A stretch of DNA of 64,000 nt from Cryptomeria japonica (Eukaryota > Streptophyta > Pinopsida > Cupressales > Cupressaceae): NCBI RefSeq assembly GCF_030272615.1, contig NC_081405.1, positions 20,537,047-20,601,046 on the forward strand, read 5' to 3'. A program made the translations under genes and the position numbers. Below, piece after piece: positions 60,330 through 64,000 of this stretch. Under the pieces are notes generated by a model. It did not search any database, was not told the origin of the DNA, and was given only the letters and a program-made list of their open reading frames with translations. The first letter of the stretch is position 1. Each line of letters opens with the position of its first letter.

Positions 60330-62220
60330 TCCTGATGGGATCATGAATTGAATAAAGGACTATTGTAAGAGTAAAAGTGTGTGTTTTAGGTCTCATTATG
60401 GTTTAGGTTTATCTTAGAGTGGTTTAGTTAATTTTACTCAAGTTTTCTTTCCAGTTTTGGCCCATAGTGCCTTGTAAGCCAAAAATGGCATTATAGTGAA
60501 AATGTGTTAAAAACCTTGTAACAAGCTTAGAAAGAAATTGGAGTAGGTTTATTTAATTATTTTACACCATCTCAAATGGTTAGGTGGAAGATATTTTTCT
60601 TGTAGGCCAAAAATGCACTAAGAGTAAAAAATTGCCAATGTTGTCAAGCAACATTTTGACAAAAAGTGATAAAAGTTGTAAAATCACTCTACAAGGTAGT
60701 TATGGATGCAATAAGGGTTGAAATGGTTTGATTTTTCCTATATAAGGACACTTCAAACATTGTAAATAGGTTGGCTTGGTATTAGCAAGAAGAAGTTAAT
60801 GAAATATGACCGTTTTTCATGCTTTTTGAGCAAAAAATTGTTGTAACAGTCCGTACAGAGAACTATTTCCATACTTTTCTTTCATGGGAGTTTGTGTCAT
60901 GGTTATATGAAGGTTTTTAATTCTTTGTGTTAGGGTTTTTACTATGTTTTGGTTTATCAAAAAAAATCTTTTAGTTTTTGCCAGTTTGCTGCCCTGAACT
61001 GGGGTTTTGAGGAAAATGGGTTGAAACACTTGGTCTCCATGGGTAACCAAGCAAAAATGAACCTTGGAGAAAAATTTGGACCTTTGTACATATTTTATTT
61101 TAATTTTGTGCTGTCTGTTGTGATGGAAAAGGTGAATTTGAGCACTTATTAGGCAAGTTAAGTGAGTAACTTGGCTAGTAGATTGAAATTTTGAGCAAAA
61201 TGTTGTTCTCAAAGTCTATTTGAGCTAACAACATTGGGAAAAGGTTTGAACCTTCCCTATGATTGATTTGAATCAAGTTGGAGCTCCATGAGAAGCTATC
61301 TTGCCCTTGAAAATCACAACAAACTATTGGGGCAGCGGGTTCCCTGTTTTTGGAGAATTAAGTGGTTTTTGGCAGCAAATTGTCTTTTGTAGCTTTCCAT
61401 GTTTGAAGAATTCACCAAACTTGTCAATGCAAGGTTGATTCATTGTAAACTTGTCAATGTAGGGTTGATTTATTGTTTGAAGGTTTAATAATGCCATTTG
61501 GAAGTCCTAACCCTCTAATGTGCAACAAAGACAGTGGAAAGTCAGAAAAACAGTGATTTTGGCAGTGTTTTTGTTCTTTTTCAGTTTGCTTGCCAAGTGT
61601 TTGGCATAATGCTTGATTGTTAGTGGCAAGGAAGTCATTGGTATGTTGTGGCAGAGGTTTATCAGCAGTTTGGAAGCTTGATACAATATGGAGAAGTGAT
61701 TTCCAAGGCATCATGGTTCAAAACCCTCCAAAACCCTACTTTTATGGCTATAAAAGTGGATAGTCATTATTTGACCATCTCAAGGCTTAAAAATTGAAAA
61801 ATCTATGAGCTAGGACCTTAAATAGATCATCCCAATCAAGATCCATAGTTTCTTTTTCCATCGTTGGACAGTATGAACAAATTTCACCTAAATTAACCCT
61901 ATTCAGCTAGTAGCCCTTTTGAGCCCTCTTTTGCAAAAAGTGTGAACCTGATTTGTGCAAGGTTGAAAGGTCTTGAAGAACCATTTGAATCCATTTGAAA
62001 ACACTCAAGGAAACCTCCCAACACCTCAGTATGATCAGAGTTTCTATATTTGGGGTTTAGACCTATAGTAAGGGTTTGAGTAAGTGTTGAGTGAGCGAGC
62101 ATGGTAGTTAGAGTTGAGCAAGTGTATGAGCAAATGATGGGAAGAACTCAAGGAGGAAGTTTTGGGTTGAGTGAATCTTGTGAACATTGAAAGTGGGCCT
62201 TATCTAGAAAACCAAAACCT
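60330..62220. other. No gene recognised
   Basis: A 1.9 kb stretch with moderate GC and no long frame, lying between two RNase H fragments. It may be a long LTR or a LINE tail, but I found no defined ends. Confidence 0.4.
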
Positions 62221-62239
62221 TTCCTCACTCATTTGAAGG

Positions 62240-62425
62240 AGTCTCTTAACAGGAAGATTATACTTAGCTTTAATTGGTCCTCCTGTGGGTTCCTCCCTAT
62301 CACTACTCCTAAAGGTAAAGGGAGTCCTTTAGAAGCCCCATTAAAATTATTTTTTATCCATCCTTCCTCAGGTTTAATCCACTCCACATCTTTAGCCTTA
62401 TTAGATGATGGATGAACCCAAGAAG
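62240..62425 (-). pseudogene. LINE RNase H N-terminal fragment
   Basis: The minus strand reads WIKPEEGWIKNNFNGASKG, the opening strand of LINE RNase H. The first catalytic Asp is changed to Asn (FNGAS for FDGAS). Confidence 0.6.
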
Positions 62426-62439
62426 GCCCATTACCGGGC

Positions 62440-64000
62440 CAGAATATAGAACACTTATTATTCCTACACCATGAATCAATTTTTCTTGATTATTATGTTA
62501 TTGACTATTTTGGCGAGTCTTTTTATAGGAAATATACCATAGACCATGTATTCAAAATAAATGGTTCAAGTGATATTACATGGATGGTGCAATACCTTTA
62601 AGAAAGACATCTTCTATTTTTTTAATCAAAAGGGTGAAATACAAAAGTAGCTCTTGAAGAATCAATATGGTTTTGAAAATTTATGGAAGAGTTCTAATTG
62701 AAAATGCGTAAAAGTACCACTTTACTATATGAAAATTGGATTTATCCCACTCTTACCAAAGAATCTCATTTTCAAAGAGAGAAAAGAACATTGAAGATCA
62801 TGGATACCTCACCAAAGCAAAATATTCTAGATGTCATAATTTTCTCTCCAATTCCATTCAAGTGAAGTTATACTATGATCAAGAAGAAATAAATTGGAAT
62901 CTCAGTCATCACATATTAAAACCTATGTGTAATGATTGGATTTAAGGCGATGTCATTTAGGGGGAGTGTGCAAGACATCACCTAGTGGCTAAATCCTAGA
63001 TGTAAGATAGGTAAAAGGCATAATATAAGACCTAGGCATTAAAATCACCAAATTCAATTAAATGCTTAGTCACAAGGAGTTACCATTGACGGGGAGTGTG
63101 CATAATAATGGAATCTCTAGATGTAAGATCTCAGGCATAAACTAAGACTTATAGGCATTTTAACACCTCAAGATGGCTAAATCTTTGGATGTAAGAAAGA
63201 CCTAACAAGAATAACATAAGACCTATAGGAATTTTTAAGTCCTATGAGCACATTTTTTTAATTCTTACAAGTATATTGTAAATTATTCTCCTTGTAAATC
63301 TTCCAATCATAAAAGCACTGTATTATATAAGACCTATGATCATGATGTAATGAACCTGGGGTGAGGCTAATTTGAGAAGACCAGAGATCCAATACATTTT
63401 TTTATAAGGACCTCGTAGCGTCTTTTTTAAAAAGGGATTATAAATTATGACAAGAGGGCCTTCATGTAGTCTAGAATGTACGATCTTCATGTTGGCATAT
63501 ATGTGTGTCCCTATTTATCACAATGAAAGAATACCTATGTTGCAGGGGTACTTCATTTTTTCTTTTATGGAAATTGACATGTGATGCCCCTTACTAACAT
63601 TAAGGGAGAGCATTAGAACATAATGTTATTAGGGGTCACACCCTTATAACATTTTTATATTGTTCTAAAATAAGGCTATAAAACCTTATGATATAAAGAC
63701 TGGTTGCTTTGATTAGGTGTGACTCATACCCCTTAAGGTATTTGTTACCCTTTCTCCTTTATTTAAGGAAGTTCTCTCTCATTTGAGTGGGTATGAATTT
63801 GGAGTTTTATAGTGAGTTATATCGCTATGCAAAAAAGGTGTTATTTGTCATGTGGAAATAAGAATAAGTATCCTCAGGCTTAGTCTATATTTAATAGACT
63901 ATATTTTTAAGTAATTTGATAAAATTATGCTTTATGGGGGTTTTTTACCCAAAAGGGTTTTCCCCATGTACATCTTGTGTAATGTGTTAAATTTAGGTTT
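62440..64000 (+). mobile_element. Element F: 3' end of a copia element related to element E, plus strand
   Basis: Near 62500-62640 the plus strand encodes IDHVFKINGSSDITWMVQY, matching the relic inside element E (IDHVFKI) and resembling a copia RNase H. The GGCTAAATCCTAGATGTAAG-type phrases that follow mirror those of element E. A 3' LTR starts near 63611 and runs out of the window. Confidence 0.65.
63611..64000 (+). repeat. 3' LTR of element F, partial
   Basis: AAGGGAGAG is followed by CATTAGAACATAATGTTATT, the reverse complement of the outer end of the element E LTRs with TG changed to CA. The rest continues as the inverted copy of 54490-55376 up to the window end. Confidence 0.75.

Noticed and set aside
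60200-62425. An insertion of about 2 kb splitting one LINE RNase H, as at 28831-31420
   Set aside because: The two RNase H pieces overlap in content (both seem to include the opening strand), and no matching duplication was found at the presumed borders.

Overview
This is nuclear plant DNA from a large, repeat-dense genome. The evidence is a spliced plant-type gene with GT-AG introns, plant LTR retrotransposons of both superfamilies, L1-type LINEs, a SINE, a hAT-like element and a miniature LTR element. A 12.5 kb first intron filled with transposons fits a gymnosperm or another big-genome plant, but the sequence alone does not name the species. I find one host gene in 64 kb. Nearly everything else is transposon-derived, and target-site duplications (TSDs) allow the order of several insertions to be read.

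Region 1-10.7 kb is the 3' part of a Ty3/gypsy element of the Tat type (element A). It holds protease, G-patch, reverse transcriptase, a degenerate RNase H, a second complete RNase H and integrase. Behind pol, on the opposite strand, lies a plant mobile domain (PMD) gene with its own TATA box, a short first exon and a 770 bp intron. A polypurine tract and the 3' LTR follow. Region 10.7-19.4 kb is a patchwork: a 5'-truncated LINE, a solo LTR, a copia-like LTR with primer binding site, and a decayed LINE.

Region 19.4-27.6 kb is the 3' part of a second element with the same plan in the opposite orientation (element B). Its antisense PMD pseudogene is split by element C, a complete 4.1 kb LTR element that encodes one 292-aa protein and no pol. 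Region 27.6-32.2 kb is a LINE on the minus strand whose RNase H is interrupted by a 2.6 kb insertion that looks like a solo LTR.

Region 33.2-47.5 kb is the host gene, a BTB-BACK protein of the POB1/LRB (light-response BTB) type in five exons, 469 codons. Its 12,469 bp first intron contains three ~0.9 kb tandem units, a SINE, a LINE that itself contains a complete copia element (D), and a 709 bp hAT-like element. Region 47.5-64 kb has no gene. It contains a long AT microsatellite, an LTR-like block with a G20 tract, a minus-strand copia element (E) whose 3' LTR carries a complete 362 bp TRIM, and the end of a related copia element (F) in plus orientation.
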